A stretch of 64,000 bases of DNA from CAYMYN01 sp964394665. Its GTDB lineage: Bacteria; Planctomycetota; UBA1135; GCA-002686595. A program made the position numbers and the translations under genes. Location: the NCBI GenBank assembly GCA_964394665.1, contig CAYMYN010000003.1:186001-250000 (forward strand), in the 5' to 3' direction. Below are positions 8,918 to 18,050 of the stretch, piece after piece. The notes beneath the pieces were generated by a model. The model saw nothing but the letters and a program-made list of their open reading frames with translations. It did not search any database and had not been told where the DNA came from. Position 1 is the first letter of the stretch. Each line of letters starts with the position of its first letter.

Positions 8918-10651
8918 ATGGCAGTTCGACCGGTCTGTGCGGGGGGGGAGTGGTTCGCGCGGTGCGTGTTCTCGGGATTCCTGGCCGCGGGGGCGTTCTG
9001 CGCCCGAGGGGAGGCCGGGGGCGGGGCGCTCGACCAGGAAGCCGGTCAGATCAAGGTCGTGGCCCCCGTGGGCGCGAGCGGGGATGGCTACGGGCATGCG
9101 GCGGCCAGCGATGGAGCGCGCATCGCCGTCGGGGCACCCCGCTTGGGCGCGCCCGCGGGCCTGCCGGGCTACGTGGATGTGCTCCTGCGCGGCCCCGAAG
9201 GGCCCGCCCACGAGGGCCGGCTCTTCGGCACGCCCGGGGTCGGCGATCACTTCGGCTTCGCGGTCGCGATCGCGGGTGACACCCTCGCCGTGGGCGTGCC
9301 CTACGACGTCGCTTCGACGAGTCCCTGTGGCGAGGTGCGTGTGTTCACCCGCGGCGCGGCCGGTTGGATCGCGACCCAGACCGTGTCGCCCCCCGATGGC
9401 GCGAACGGGGACTTCTTCGGTGGCTCGGTCGCGCTGGATGGGTCGTGCCTCGTCGTGGGCGCGCCGTTCCACCGCGCCGGCGGGTACACCGGTGCGGGGG
9501 CGGTGTACGTCTTCGAGCGCGCCGAGCCCGGCGGACCCTTCGCCTTCGTCGCGAAGCTCGTCGCGTTCACGCCCCAACACATGGGGCGTTTCGGTTGGGC
9601 CGTGGCGAGCCGCGGATCGACCCTGGCCGTCGGCGCGCCGCGTTCCGAGAGCGCGGGCGCGCTCTCGGGTGCCGTGTACGTATTCGAGCGCGGCGCCTCG
9701 GGGACCTGGTCGGCGGGCGACCTGCTGCTCGGCCTCGACACCGTCGCCGGCGATCGCTTCGGGACCGCCCTGGCCCTGGGCGAGGGCGCCCTGGCCGTCG
9801 GTGCTCCCCATGCGAGCGCGGGTCGGGGCAAGGCCTACGTGTTCGAACGGGCGCCCGGCGGGCCCTGGTCGCAGGTCGCGCTCCTCTACGTCGCCGCGAC
9901 CGGCAACGACGACCGGCACGGCGCGTCGATCGGGGTCGCGGGCGGCGTGATCGCCGTCGGCGCGCCGGAGAGCGACGAGGACGGGCAGATCGATGCCGGT
10001 TCGGTCGCGATCTTCCAGCGCATCGCGGGCGCTTGGTTGCCCGTGGATCGACGCACCGCCCTCGACGCATCGGCGGGGGACAACTACGGCTCGGCGTTGG
10101 TCCTCACGGGCAGCGAGCTGCTGGTCGGCGCGCCCCAGGCCTCGGGCCCCATCGACCACAGCGGAGCCGTCTACCTCCACCACGTCCCCTTGGCAGAGAT
10201 CGGCCGCACGGTCTGCGCCGGCAGCAACCTGTCGTGCCCATGCGGGAACGGCGCGGGGGAGCGGGAAGGGTGCCGCAACGGGACGGGGGCGGGCGGCTCG
10301 TTGACCGGCAGCGGCAGCACCAGCGTCGGCCACGGGGACCTCGAGCTCCGCGCCCACGGCCTACCCCCGGCCTCGATGGTCCTGCTGTTCGTCGGCGTCG
10401 AGGCCGCCGCGGCCGGGCGAGGGATCGCCTTCGGGGACGGCTTGCGCTGCGCCGCGGGGGCCCCCGTGCGTTTGGGCGTCGCGCAGGCGAACGGGGCAGG
10501 GGCCGTCGACCTGAGCCCCCTCCTGCCGGGGCAGGGCGCATGGGCGGCGGGCGACTCGCGCACCTTCCAGGCCTGGTACACCGACCCCGTCAGCCCGTGC
10601 GGGTGGGGCTACAACCTCACGGCCGGGCTCGAGCTCGTGTTCGAGTTCTGA
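8918..10651 (+). CDS. Secreted FG-GAP repeat protein with CPC-type C-terminal module
   Basis: The 577-residue protein starts at ATG 8918, behind a purine-rich GGAGGGGGG ribosome binding site; the frame is open further upstream but without a leader. A hydrophobic leader ends near CARGEAGGG. Residues 45-420 hold about seven integrin-type FG-GAP blades (for example GDHFGFAVAIAGDTLAVGVP and NGDFFGGSVALDGSCLVVGA), predicting a beta propeller. After CAGSNLSCPCGNG comes a cysteine-containing C-terminal module of about 145 residues (GC.NG, FGDGLRC.AG, AAGDSRTFQAWYTDP...CGWGYN). The same module ends the protein at 33155-34825. The protein is extracellular or surface-bound; its ligand is unknown. Confidence 0.85.
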   Translation: MAVRPVCAGGEWFARCVFSGFLAAGAFCARGEAGGGALDQEAGQIKVVAPVGASGDGYGHAAASDGARIAVGAPRLGAPAGLPGYVDVLLRGPEGPAHEGRLFGTPGVGDHFGFAVAIAGDTLAVGVPYDVASTSPCGEVRVFTRGAAGWIATQTVSPPDGANGDFFGGSVALDGSCLVVGAPFHRAGGYTGAGAVYVFERAEPGGPFAFVAKLVAFTPQHMGRFGWAVASRGSTLAVGAPRSESAGALSGAVYVFERGASGTWSAGDLLLGLDTVAGDRFGTALALGEGALAVGAPHASAGRGKAYVFERAPGGPWSQVALLYVAATGNDDRHGASIGVAGGVIAVGAPESDEDGQIDAGSVAIFQRIAGAWLPVDRRTALDASAGDNYGSALVLTGSELLVGAPQASGPIDHSGAVYLHHVPLAEIGRTVCAGSNLSCPCGNGAGEREGCRNGTGAGGSLTGSGSTSVGHGDLELRAHGLPPASMVLLFVGVEAAAAGRGIAFGDGLRCAAGAPVRLGVAQANGAGAVDLSPLLPGQGAWAAGDSRTFQAWYTDPVSPCGWGYNLTAGLELVFEF

Positions 10652-10662
10652 CGGCCCGTGGT

Positions 10663-11157
10663 TCAGTCGGAGCCGACGTAGCCCAGGCCCTTGAGGGCCG
10701 CCGGGACCTCGGAGCCCATCTTCAGGGCCGAGTCGCCGACGTAGTCGCGCAGCTCCGCCATGCGCGGGCTCTCGGGGAAGGCGGTCATCCCGACCTGGAC
10801 GAGGGCCGTGGCCTCCTCGAAGTGCCGGGCCGAGACCAACGCGCCGGCCACCAGCCGGAAGTCCCCCTCCTGCACCAGGCCCTTGGCGGACAGGTCGAGG
10901 AAGAGCTGCTTGGCGCGGGCCGGGTCCTGGGCGGCGAGGACCTGGGCCAGGCCCAGGCTGGCCCGGACGTAGTCGGGATCCCCGGGCTGGAGGGAGGTCA
11001 GGGCGCGCTCGAAGCTCGTCTGGGCGGCCTGGGCGTTGCCCGAGTTGAGCTGCGAGTAGCCCGCGCGGGTCAATTCGGCCGGGTCGGCGCCGCCCCCGCA
11101 GGAGGGGAGCAGGAGCACCAGGCAGAGGAGGAGGGGGGAGATGGGATGGGCGGACAT
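10663..11157 (-). CDS. TPR lipoprotein ending in an LGYV tail
   Basis: The 164-residue protein has a lipoprotein leader (LLLCLVLLLPSC, lipid-attached Cys20) and then tetratricopeptide-like helices from about residue 28 to 150. The last residues are LKGLGYVGSD. The two small ribbon-helix-helix-like proteins nearby (11347, 17819) end in LGYL and LGYIS, which suggests a shared tail. The gene is convergent with the FG-GAP gene (11 nt between stops) and divergent from the cluster starting at 11347. Its role is unknown; TPR lipoproteins often scaffold envelope complexes. Confidence 0.8.
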   Translation of the reverse strand: MSAHPISPLLLCLVLLLPSCGGGADPAELTRAGYSQLNSGNAQAAQTSFERALTSLQPGDPDYVRASLGLAQVLAAQDPARAKQLFLDLSAKGLVQEGDFRLVAGALVSARHFEEATALVQVGMTAFPESPRMAELRDYVGDSALKMGSEVPAALKGLGYVGSD

Positions 11158-11346
11158 GGCGGGCTCGAGGGGGTCGCGGGCGGGGGGCAGACTCTACCAG
11201 GAGGGGCGTGGCTGGGGGGGTGTGCGCCGGCACCCCAGGGGGCCTCGGGGCTTCAGGGAGCGTCGGGGACACTCCGAGAGGAGTATCCTGGGAGTGCGAT
11301 CGGAGCGTCGCCCCCCTCCCGACCCCCCCTACGACCCGCCGTCCCC

Positions 11347-11568
11347 GTGCGCGAGAGCAAGGTCACCGTCAAGATCCCCCGCCCCCTGTATCGCAAGATC
11401 CAGCAGGTCGTCGAGGACTCGGGGTTCAACTCGCCGACCGACTTCATCGTCTACGTGTTGCGCGACCTGATGGGGGAGGCCGAGAGCGGGCCGCGGAAGT
11501 CCCACGAGTTCGACCCCGAGGAGCTCGAGGACGTGAAGCGCAAGCTCAAGAACCTGGGCTACCTCTGA
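11347..11568 (+). CDS. Ribbon-helix-helix-like small protein with LGYL tail
   Basis: The 73-residue protein starts with GTG. Residues 4-41 (SKVTVKIPRPLYRKIQQVVE, then a second helix PTDFIVYVLRDLM) fit a CopG/Arc-type ribbon-helix-helix: a basic strand, then two amphipathic helices. An acidic linker leads to the tail EELEDVKRKLKNLGYL. Such folds usually dimerise to bind DNA, so an autoregulator or an adaptor protein are both possible. It is the first gene of the run leading to the sulfatase-like gene (77 nt downstream). A second version of the same design occurs at 17819-18016. TATCCT at 11284-11289 could be the -10 with a leader of about 50 nt. Confidence 0.75.
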   Translation: MRESKVTVKIPRPLYRKIQQVVEDSGFNSPTDFIVYVLRDLMGEAESGPRKSHEFDPEELEDVKRKLKNLGYL

Positions 11569-11645
11569 AGGTCCGCCCGCAGCGCTCCGCCGTTCGTCCG
11601 CCCATCCGCCCGTCTGAAGACCCCCCAGCGCAGGAACCGAGATCC

Positions 11646-12593
11646 ATGGGCCTGTTCGATCTGTTCAAGAAGAAGGAGGCGCCCAAGAAGCCTCCGATCC
11701 GACCCCTGCCCGGCGGTCCGCGCGGCGTCCAGCCCCCGCCCAAGGCCGAGAACCACTTCCTCATCGTCATCCTGGACAGCCTGCGCTACGACTCCTTCAT
11801 GGCGGCCGAGCCGAAGGTGATCACGCGCCTCGGCAAACCGGAGAAGCGCTACACCTACGCGTCCTGGACCGCGCCCTCGCACTACAACCTCCTGACGGGT
11901 CTCCTGCCGCACACGACGCCGCCGCACGTCTACGCCTCGGAGTACTACAAGGAGGACTTCGTCAACTTCAACAAGCGCCTTGGCGCGCACGACGTCGAGT
12001 TCGCCAAGATGGTCCCGGGCCTGTGGTTGCCCGGCTTCCTGCGCAATCAGCTCGGTTATCGCACCCACGCGCGCGTCTCGTTGCCCGTGCTGAACCCGAA
12101 GACCGGCATCAACCGGGACTTCGACACGTTCCAGCTCATGGACAGCCACAACGACATGCGTGCGATGCTGCCGACCCTGCAGTTCGCCACGGATCGGCCC
12201 AGCTTCTATCTGCTGAACGTGGGGGAGACGCACTACCCCTACGCCAAGCCCGGTGAAGACACTTCGATGCTGCCGCGAATCAGCGGCGTGAACGGCGTCT
12301 TCAAGCACCTCGACGAAGATGTCGACGCGCAGGGCAACCTGATCAAGGACACGAACGCTCCAAAGTTCTTCGATCAGAACAAGCTGGACGAGCTGCGCGA
12401 GCGACAGATCGACACCGTGCGCTACCTCGACGGCGTCTTCGAGGAGCTGTACGACCTGGTGCCGCGCAACACCCACATCGTGGTGACCGCCGACCACGGC
12501 GAACTGTTTGGCGAGGGCGGCTACTTCGGCCACGGGCCGATCATGCACGAGAAGGTGTTCGAGGTGCCCTACCTCGAGGGCAAGATCCGCTGA
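11646..12593 (+). CDS. Sulfatase-like (alkaline-phosphatase superfamily) hydrolase, cytosolic
   Basis: The 315-residue protein lacks a signal peptide and starts MGLFDLFKKKEAPKKP. The superfamily landmarks are all visible: D44 in VILDSLRYDSF as first metal ligand, a nucleophile region ASWTAPSHYNLLTG, and the C-terminal metal pair in TADHGELFGEGGYFGHG. The nucleophile position reads T75-A-P-S-H, with Thr instead of the Cys of true sulfatases (C-x-P-S-R). This argues for a phosphoryl- or other transferase/diesterase rather than formylglycine chemistry. It is shorter than typical sulfatases (450-550). The next gene, cysC, follows 7 nt downstream, tying it to activated sulfate or to a sulfated or adenylylated substrate. 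Confidence 0.8.
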   Translation: MGLFDLFKKKEAPKKPPIRPLPGGPRGVQPPPKAENHFLIVILDSLRYDSFMAAEPKVITRLGKPEKRYTYASWTAPSHYNLLTGLLPHTTPPHVYASEYYKEDFVNFNKRLGAHDVEFAKMVPGLWLPGFLRNQLGYRTHARVSLPVLNPKTGINRDFDTFQLMDSHNDMRAMLPTLQFATDRPSFYLLNVGETHYPYAKPGEDTSMLPRISGVNGVFKHLDEDVDAQGNLIKDTNAPKFFDQNKLDELRERQIDTVRYLDGVFEELYDLVPRNTHIVVTADHGELFGEGGYFGHGPIMHEKVFEVPYLEGKIR

Positions 12594-12600
12594 CGCCTGG

Positions 12601-13155
12601 ATGCCCGCCATGCAGCACGAGGGTTTCATCCTGTGGTTCACCGGGCTGTCGGGCTCGGGCAAGAGCACGCTGGCTCAGTACCTCGAGCCGCTCCTGCGCG
12701 CACGCGGCTGCAGGGTCGAGGTGCTCGACGGCGACGAGGTGCGCGAGAACCTGAGCAAGGGTCTGGGATTCAGCAAGGAGGACCGCGACACCAACGTGAC
12801 CCGCATCGGGTTCGTGGCGAACCTCCTGGCACGCAACGGCGTCGTGGCGATCACGGCCGCGATCTCGCCCTACTCGGCGGTGCGCGAGCAGGTGCGCCGT
12901 CGCGCCGACGCGCCCTTCGTCGAGGTCCACGTGAAGGCCCCGCTGGAGGTCGTCGAGGCGCGTGATCCCAAGGGCCTCTATCGCAAGGCCCGCGCCGGTC
13001 TCATCCCGAGCTTCACGGGCGTCAGCGACCCCTATGAGCCGCCCGAGCGTCCCGAGGTGGTGGTGAACACCGCCGAGGAATCGATCGAGGAGTCGGCCCG
13101 GCGCGTGCTCGACCACCTCCAGGCTGCGGGCCTGATCCCCGGCGCCCGCGCCTGA
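12601..13155 (+). CDS. cysC: Adenylylsulfate (APS) kinase
   Basis: The 184-residue protein is of normal length for the family. It has a P-loop GLSGSGKST at residues 15-23, the LDGDEVRENLSKGLGFSKED substrate loop (42-61), NVTRIGFVANLLARNG, and ISPYS with the Ser89 that accepts phosphate in this family. The C-terminal DPKGLYRKARAG...FTGVSDPYEPPERPEV is conserved. It makes PAPS from APS and ATP, used for sulfation or sulfate reduction. No ATP sulfurylase or PAPS reductase gene is in the window, so in this context PAPS may serve a sulfotransferase or a modified substrate of the neighbouring hydrolases. ATG 12601 or 12610 could be the start. Confidence 0.93.
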   Translation: MPAMQHEGFILWFTGLSGSGKSTLAQYLEPLLRARGCRVEVLDGDEVRENLSKGLGFSKEDRDTNVTRIGFVANLLARNGVVAITAAISPYSAVREQVRRRADAPFVEVHVKAPLEVVEARDPKGLYRKARAGLIPSFTGVSDPYEPPERPEVVVNTAEESIEESARRVLDHLQAAGLIPGARA

Positions 13156-13431
13156 CCCGGACCGCCCATCCTCGGGCTCGGCTCCTCCGGGACTCCGGGG
13201 CGGGAGCTCCTCACGGCGTCTCGCCACAGGCCGTACACTGGCGAGTCCTCTCCCCCTCCCGGATCCCAGCCGGGGACCCTGCCCCCCTCCAGCGTCCCTG
13301 CCCCGTGGACGATAGGGCTCGGGGTCGGACGCTCGGTCCCCGGTGCGCCGCGTTGGAGCGATCGTCGGCCGCCGCTCCCCACCGCGCGGCCCGCGCGCTG
13401 CCGCGCACCCCTCCCCGCCCCCAGCCTGTCG

Positions 13432-15600
13432 ATGCGCCTCCGTACGCCCCCCGTTACGGCCCTCCTGGTCCCCCTCGCCTGGATGGCCACCTCGCCCCCG
13501 GCCCTGGCCTACATCGGTCCGGGAGCGGGCTTCGCCGCCGCGGGCTCCGTGCTGGTGCTGCTCGGGACCTTCCTGCTCGCCCTGCTCGTCATCCTGCTCT
13601 GGCCCCTCAAGGCGGCGGTGCGGCTGCTGACGCCGACCGGGCGCACGAAGGCCAAGGTCAAGCGCGTGGTGGTCGTCGGGCTGGACGGATTCGACCCGGG
13701 CCTCGCCCGCCAGTACATGGCCGCGGGGACGATGCCGAACTTCGTGCGCCTGGCGGAGGAGGGCTGCTTCAGCGAGCTGGCCACCGCCTGTCCCTCGATC
13801 TCGCCGGTCGCCTGGTCGAGCTACGCCACGGGCGTCGACGCTTCGCGCCACAACATCTACGACTTCCTGACGCGAGACCCCTGCAGCTACCTGCCGGTGC
13901 TCTCCTCCTCGGACATCGGCACGCGTCCGCGCACGCTCAACCTGGGCTTCACGAAGGTGCCCTTCGGCACGCGCGCGGTCTACCGCTTCATGCAGAAGAG
14001 TCAGCCCTTCTGGAAGCTCCTGGGCGAGAGCCGCGTCTGGTCCTCGATCATCCGCGTCCCGATCACCTTCCCGCCGCAGAAGTTCAAGAACGGCACGCTG
14101 CTCTCCGGGATGTGCGTGCCGGACCTGCAGGGGACCCAGGGTTCGTTCTCGTTCTACTCGACCCGCGAGCGCAAGGAAGGCACGCACATCGGCGGGCAGC
14201 AGTACCAGGTGGTCCGGCGCGGCAACCGCATCGAGTCCAAGCTGACCGGGCCGCACGGCAAGGACGGGCACCGGATGAAGTCGCCCTTCAGCCTGGAACT
14301 CGACGAGGGGCGGCGCCGCGCGCGGCTGACGGTCGGCAAGGAGACGATCGAGTTCGGATTCCGCGAGTACACGCCCTGGATGGTCGTGCCCTTCGAGGGC
14401 GGCGTGCAGGGCATCGCGCGCTTCTACATCCAGACCTGGGAGCAGGACGAGCGCGGGCGTTCGCAGGTCGAGCTCTACGTGACGCCGATCAACATCGACC
14501 CGGCGAGTCCGGCGATGCCGATCTCGCACCCCTTCGTGTACTCGATCTACTTGGCCAAGCTCTTCGGGCCCTACGCCACCTTGGGGCTGGCCGAGGACAC
14601 CTGGGCCCTCAACGAGCGAGTGATCGACGAGCAGGCTTTCCTCGATCAGGCCTGGTCGATCTTCGAGGAGCGCAAGAAGCAGCTCTGGGACGTGCTCGAC
14701 AAGACCAAGCGCGGTTTCGTGACCGTGGTCTTCGACACGACCGACCGCATCTCGCACATGTTCTATCGCTACCTCGACCCGACGCACCCGGCCAACGCGG
14801 GCAAGGACACCGAGCGTCACAAGGACGTCATCCCGCAGATGTACGCCAAGATGGACGCCTTCCTCGGCGAAGTTCGCCAGCGCCTGGGGGACGACCGCGA
14901 GACCGTGTTCATGGTCATCAGCGACCACGGATTCACCAACTTCCGCCGCGGCGTGAACCTCAACACGTGGCTGAAGGAGGAGGGCTATCTGGTGCTGAAG
15001 GAGGGCTGCGAGACATCCCGCGACTACTTCCAGGACGTCGACTGGGAGCGCACCAAGGCCTTCACGATCGGTCTGACGGGCATCTTCATCAATCGCCAGG
15101 ACCGCGAGGCCAAGGGGATCGTGGGCAAGGAGGAGCTCCCCGGGCTGTGCCGCGAGATCAAGGCCAAGCTCGAGGCGCTGCGCGATCCTCTGGACGGCTC
15201 CGCCGTGGTGCGCGAGGCATTCTTGACCAGTGAGTTGCACTCGGGCCCCTACGCCGACATGGCTCCCGAACTCCTGATCGGCTACCACAAGGGCTTCCGC
15301 CACAGTTGGGACTGCGCCACGGGCGCGGTCTCGAAGGTCGTCTTCAGCGACAACACCAAGTCCTGGTCCGGCGACCACTGCGTCGACCCGCGCCTGGTGC
15401 CCGGCGTCTTCTGGTGCAACCGCAAGATCACCAAGCAGGCGCCCGAGCTGCTCGACATCGCGCCGACCGTGCTCGACCTCTTCGGTGTGCCGATCCCCGG
15501 CTACATGCAGGGCGGCCTGCTCTTCGACGCCGGCGCCACGGGTTCGCCTCGCAAGCGGGGCGCGAGCGCCCGGCCCATCCCCGCGCAGGAGGCCCCGTGA
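13432..15600 (+). CDS. Membrane-anchored alkaline-phosphatase-superfamily phosphodiesterase (first paralogue)
   Basis: The 722-residue protein has two N-terminal hydrophobic segments (TALLVPLAWMATSPPALA and GSVLVLLGTFLLALLVILLW) around a YIGPGAGF motif. A type I phosphodiesterase / nucleotide pyrophosphatase domain follows. D85 in VVVGLDGFDPG is the first metal ligand, S124 in CPSISPVAWSSYATG is the likely nucleophile, DTTDRISHMFY gives the middle Asp/His pair, and SDHGFTNFRRG the last pair. It ends with ELLDIAPTVLDLFGVPIPGYMQG, typical of the family. A 276-nt leader precedes it, with TACACT at 13234-13239. Its stop shares one base with the start of the paralogue downstream, so they are co-translated. 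The substrate is unknown. Confidence 0.88.
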   Translation: MRLRTPPVTALLVPLAWMATSPPALAYIGPGAGFAAAGSVLVLLGTFLLALLVILLWPLKAAVRLLTPTGRTKAKVKRVVVVGLDGFDPGLARQYMAAGTMPNFVRLAEEGCFSELATACPSISPVAWSSYATGVDASRHNIYDFLTRDPCSYLPVLSSSDIGTRPRTLNLGFTKVPFGTRAVYRFMQKSQPFWKLLGESRVWSSIIRVPITFPPQKFKNGTLLSGMCVPDLQGTQGSFSFYSTRERKEGTHIGGQQYQVVRRGNRIESKLTGPHGKDGHRMKSPFSLELDEGRRRARLTVGKETIEFGFREYTPWMVVPFEGGVQGIARFYIQTWEQDERGRSQVELYVTPINIDPASPAMPISHPFVYSIYLAKLFGPYATLGLAEDTWALNERVIDEQAFLDQAWSIFEERKKQLWDVLDKTKRGFVTVVFDTTDRISHMFYRYLDPTHPANAGKDTERHKDVIPQMYAKMDAFLGEVRQRLGDDRETVFMVISDHGFTNFRRGVNLNTWLKEEGYLVLKEGCETSRDYFQDVDWERTKAFTIGLTGIFINRQDREAKGIVGKEELPGLCREIKAKLEALRDPLDGSAVVREAFLTSELHSGPYADMAPELLIGYHKGFRHSWDCATGAVSKVVFSDNTKSWSGDHCVDPRLVPGVFWCNRKITKQAPELLDIAPTVLDLFGVPIPGYMQGGLLFDAGATGSPRKRGASARPIPAQEAP

Positions 15601-17756
15601 TGCTGCCGCGCTGGACGGTCTACCCCGCCCTGGCGGTGCTCGCGGTCTTCTTGGTGACCGCCGTGCCGCGCCCGGTCGACCCGCAGGCCCTGGGCGCGTT
15701 GTCCGCGAGCCCCGCTCCGCGTTCCCTACCGCCCAGCCGCCACCCGCGCGTGGTGGTCCTCGGCATCGACGGGCTCGACCCCAAGCTGCTCGAGCAGGCG
15801 ATGGAGCGCTTCCCCGAGCGCATGGCGAACTTCCGCCGCCTGGCCTCCAAGGGCGATGGCGTGCAGGTGCTGCGCACCTCGTGTCCGCCCCAGAGTCCGG
15901 TGGCCTGGTCGAACTTCATCACCGGGCGCGACCCGGGTGGCCACGGGGTCTTCGACTTCATCCACCGCGACCCGGTGACGCGCGCGCCCATTCCGGGCAC
16001 GACGAAGGAGGTTGCCGGGAGCACCCTCGGTCTGTGGGGCGAGTGGAAGTTGCCCCTGGGCGGCGAGGTCGGCAGCAACCGCAGCGGCGAAGCCTTCTGG
16101 CAGACCCTCGCGCGGCATGGCGTGCGCGCCGACGTCTGGCGCATGCCGGCCAACTTTCCGGTCGAGCCCGCCGACGGGCTGTCCTTCCCGGACATGCTCA
16201 CGCCGGCGATGGACTCGGCCTATGGCGTCTACAAGATCTACACGACCAACCCGCCGCTCGAGTTGAATCGCAGCGGCGGGCACTTCATCCCGCTGCGGCC
16301 CTTCGAGGGCGTCGTCGAGACCAACCTCCAGGGGCCTCCGAACAGCTTCAAGAAAGGCGATCCGCAGGTCCAGATCCCGCTGCGCATCCTGATCGATCCC
16401 GAGCACGACGCGGTGGCGGTCGAGGTGGGCGGGAACGTGCTCGTGCTGGAGCCCGGCGAGTGGAGCGAGTTCGTGCGCGTCTCCTTCGACCTACTGCCGA
16501 TGTCCTTGGCGGGCGCCGGCGGCACGGTGCGCTTCTATCTGCGCAGCGTGCGCCCCGAACTCGAGCTCTACGCATCGCCGGTCAACATCGATCCGATGGC
16601 GCCGGCCATGGCCGTCTCGGCGCCGGAGCGCGCCAGCGCCGACCTCGCCAAGGCCATAGGGCTCTACTACACCCAGGGCATGGCCGAGGAGGTCAACGCC
16701 CTCAAGGACGGGGCCTTCGACGAGCTCGAGTTCATGGAGCAGGCGCGTCTGGTGTACGAGGAGCGCGTGCGCATGATGCACTACGCGCTCGACAACTACC
16801 TGGCGGACGACCGCGGCGGCCTGCTGTTCTTCTACTACTCCACGGTCGACCTGTGCATGCACATGATGTGGTGCGTGGCCGACGAGGAGCATCCGCAGCA
16901 CGCGCGCGTCGGCGAGTTCGCGCGCTCCGACTCCTCGAGTTGGTCGGGCCGACCTGGCAGCACCTGGCGCGACGTGATCTGGGACCTCTACATGCAGATG
17001 GACCCGATCCTGGGCACGGTGCTCGACCGCCTGGGCGACGACGCGCTGGTGATCGTGATGAGCGACCACGGCTTCGCGCCCTACTACCGCAAGTTCAGCC
17101 TGAACACGTGGTTGCTCGAGCAGGGCTATCTCGTGCTGAAGGAGCCCTTCCAGCCGACCGTGGCGCTCGGCGACCCCGCCTGGCCGGGGGTCGAGGGCGT
17201 CGGCTCGCTCAACATCATGTCCCACGTCGATTGGTCCAAGACGCGGGCGTATGGGATGGGCTTCAACGGCCTGTACCTGAACCTCGCGGGCCGCGAGCGC
17301 GACGACCCCGCGACACCCGAGAACGAGTCGGGCATCGTCCGGCCGGGGGCCGAGGCGGAGGCCTTGATCTCCGAGCTGAAGCAGCGCCTGGAAGCCTTCG
17401 AGGACCCCTACATGCCCGGTCGCCGCGTGATCCGCGTCGCGGACGTCGCCTCGCAGGTCTACTCCGGCGAGCGCCTGGGCGAAGCGCCCGACATCCTGGT
17501 CGGCTACGACTCGGGTTACGGCAACGCGGACTCGGCCTCGATCGGCCTGATCCCGCCCTACCTCGTCGAGTCGAACCTCGGCGGCACCTTCAACGGCAAT
17601 CACCTGATGGCGCCCGAGGTCGTGCCGGGCGTCCTGCTCACCAACGCGCCCGTGGCCGAGGGCTCCCACGGACTCGAGGACCTGACGGCCGAGATCCTGC
17701 GCCGCTACGGCGTCCCGCCCGCCCCGGGTACCGTGGGGCGGCCGGTGCTGCGCTGA
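15600..17756 (+). CDS. Membrane-anchored alkaline-phosphatase-superfamily phosphodiesterase (second paralogue)
   Basis: The 718-residue protein starts at ATG 15600, overlapping the previous stop (TGATG). A single N-terminal anchor (YPALAVLAVFLVTAVPRP) is followed by the same domain order as the upstream gene: D57 in VVVLGIDGLDP, S99 in CPPQSPVAWSNFITG, a D/H pair in STVDLCMHMMWC, and SDHGFAPYYRKFSLNTWLLE. LNTW...GYLVLKE is shared word for word with the paralogue, showing tandem duplication. It ends GLEDLTAEILRRYGVPPAPG. It probably faces the periplasm and hydrolyses a phospho- or sulfo-substrate also handled by the first copy. Confidence 0.88.
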   Translation: MLPRWTVYPALAVLAVFLVTAVPRPVDPQALGALSASPAPRSLPPSRHPRVVVLGIDGLDPKLLEQAMERFPERMANFRRLASKGDGVQVLRTSCPPQSPVAWSNFITGRDPGGHGVFDFIHRDPVTRAPIPGTTKEVAGSTLGLWGEWKLPLGGEVGSNRSGEAFWQTLARHGVRADVWRMPANFPVEPADGLSFPDMLTPAMDSAYGVYKIYTTNPPLELNRSGGHFIPLRPFEGVVETNLQGPPNSFKKGDPQVQIPLRILIDPEHDAVAVEVGGNVLVLEPGEWSEFVRVSFDLLPMSLAGAGGTVRFYLRSVRPELELYASPVNIDPMAPAMAVSAPERASADLAKAIGLYYTQGMAEEVNALKDGAFDELEFMEQARLVYEERVRMMHYALDNYLADDRGGLLFFYYSTVDLCMHMMWCVADEEHPQHARVGEFARSDSSSWSGRPGSTWRDVIWDLYMQMDPILGTVLDRLGDDALVIVMSDHGFAPYYRKFSLNTWLLEQGYLVLKEPFQPTVALGDPAWPGVEGVGSLNIMSHVDWSKTRAYGMGFNGLYLNLAGRERDDPATPENESGIVRPGAEAEALISELKQRLEAFEDPYMPGRRVIRVADVASQVYSGERLGEAPDILVGYDSGYGNADSASIGLIPPYLVESNLGGTFNGNHLMAPEVVPGVLLTNAPVAEGSHGLEDLTAEILRRYGVPPAPGTVGRPVLR

Positions 17757-17818
17757 GCGCGGCGCGAACCGAGCCCCGATACCCTTCTCGAAGAACCCGA
17801 CGACCCAAGGAGCGACCC

Positions 17819-18016
17819 ATGTTCGGAGGCGGAAACAAGATCAAGCTCGACAAGGACCTGATCGAGCGGTGCAAGCGCGTGGCCGAGGTGGCCGGCTACG
17901 CCTCCCACGAGGAGTTCATCGTCCACATCATCGAGAAGGAGCTGGCGCAGTTCGAGGACGGGGCCTCCGACGAGGAGATCACCGAGAAGCTGCGCGGACT
18001 GGGATACATCAGCTGA
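17819..18016 (+). CDS. Ribbon-helix-helix-like small protein with LGYIS tail
   Basis: The 65-residue protein starts at ATG 17819 behind AAGGAG (17807-17812). Residues 7-45 (KIKLDKDLIERCKRVAEVAG, then HEEFIVHIIEKELA) match the strand-helix-helix plan of the protein at 11347-11568. The tail EEITEKLRGLGYIS has the same acidic start and LGY ending. It is too small for an enzyme. Since it sits between a phosphodiesterase gene and a membrane-protein gene, all on one strand with short gaps, an adaptor or local regulator role is plausible. DNA binding is inferred from fold only. Confidence 0.75.
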   Translation: MFGGGNKIKLDKDLIERCKRVAEVAGYASHEEFIVHIIEKELAQFEDGASDEEITEKLRGLGYIS

Positions 18017-18050
18017 CTAGGGCTACGAACCCCCTGCGAACCCGCGCCCC

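Noticed and set aside
12541..15378. Long minus-strand open frame opposite cysC and the first phosphodiesterase
   Set aside because: Shadow of two motif-complete genes; no recognisable fold.
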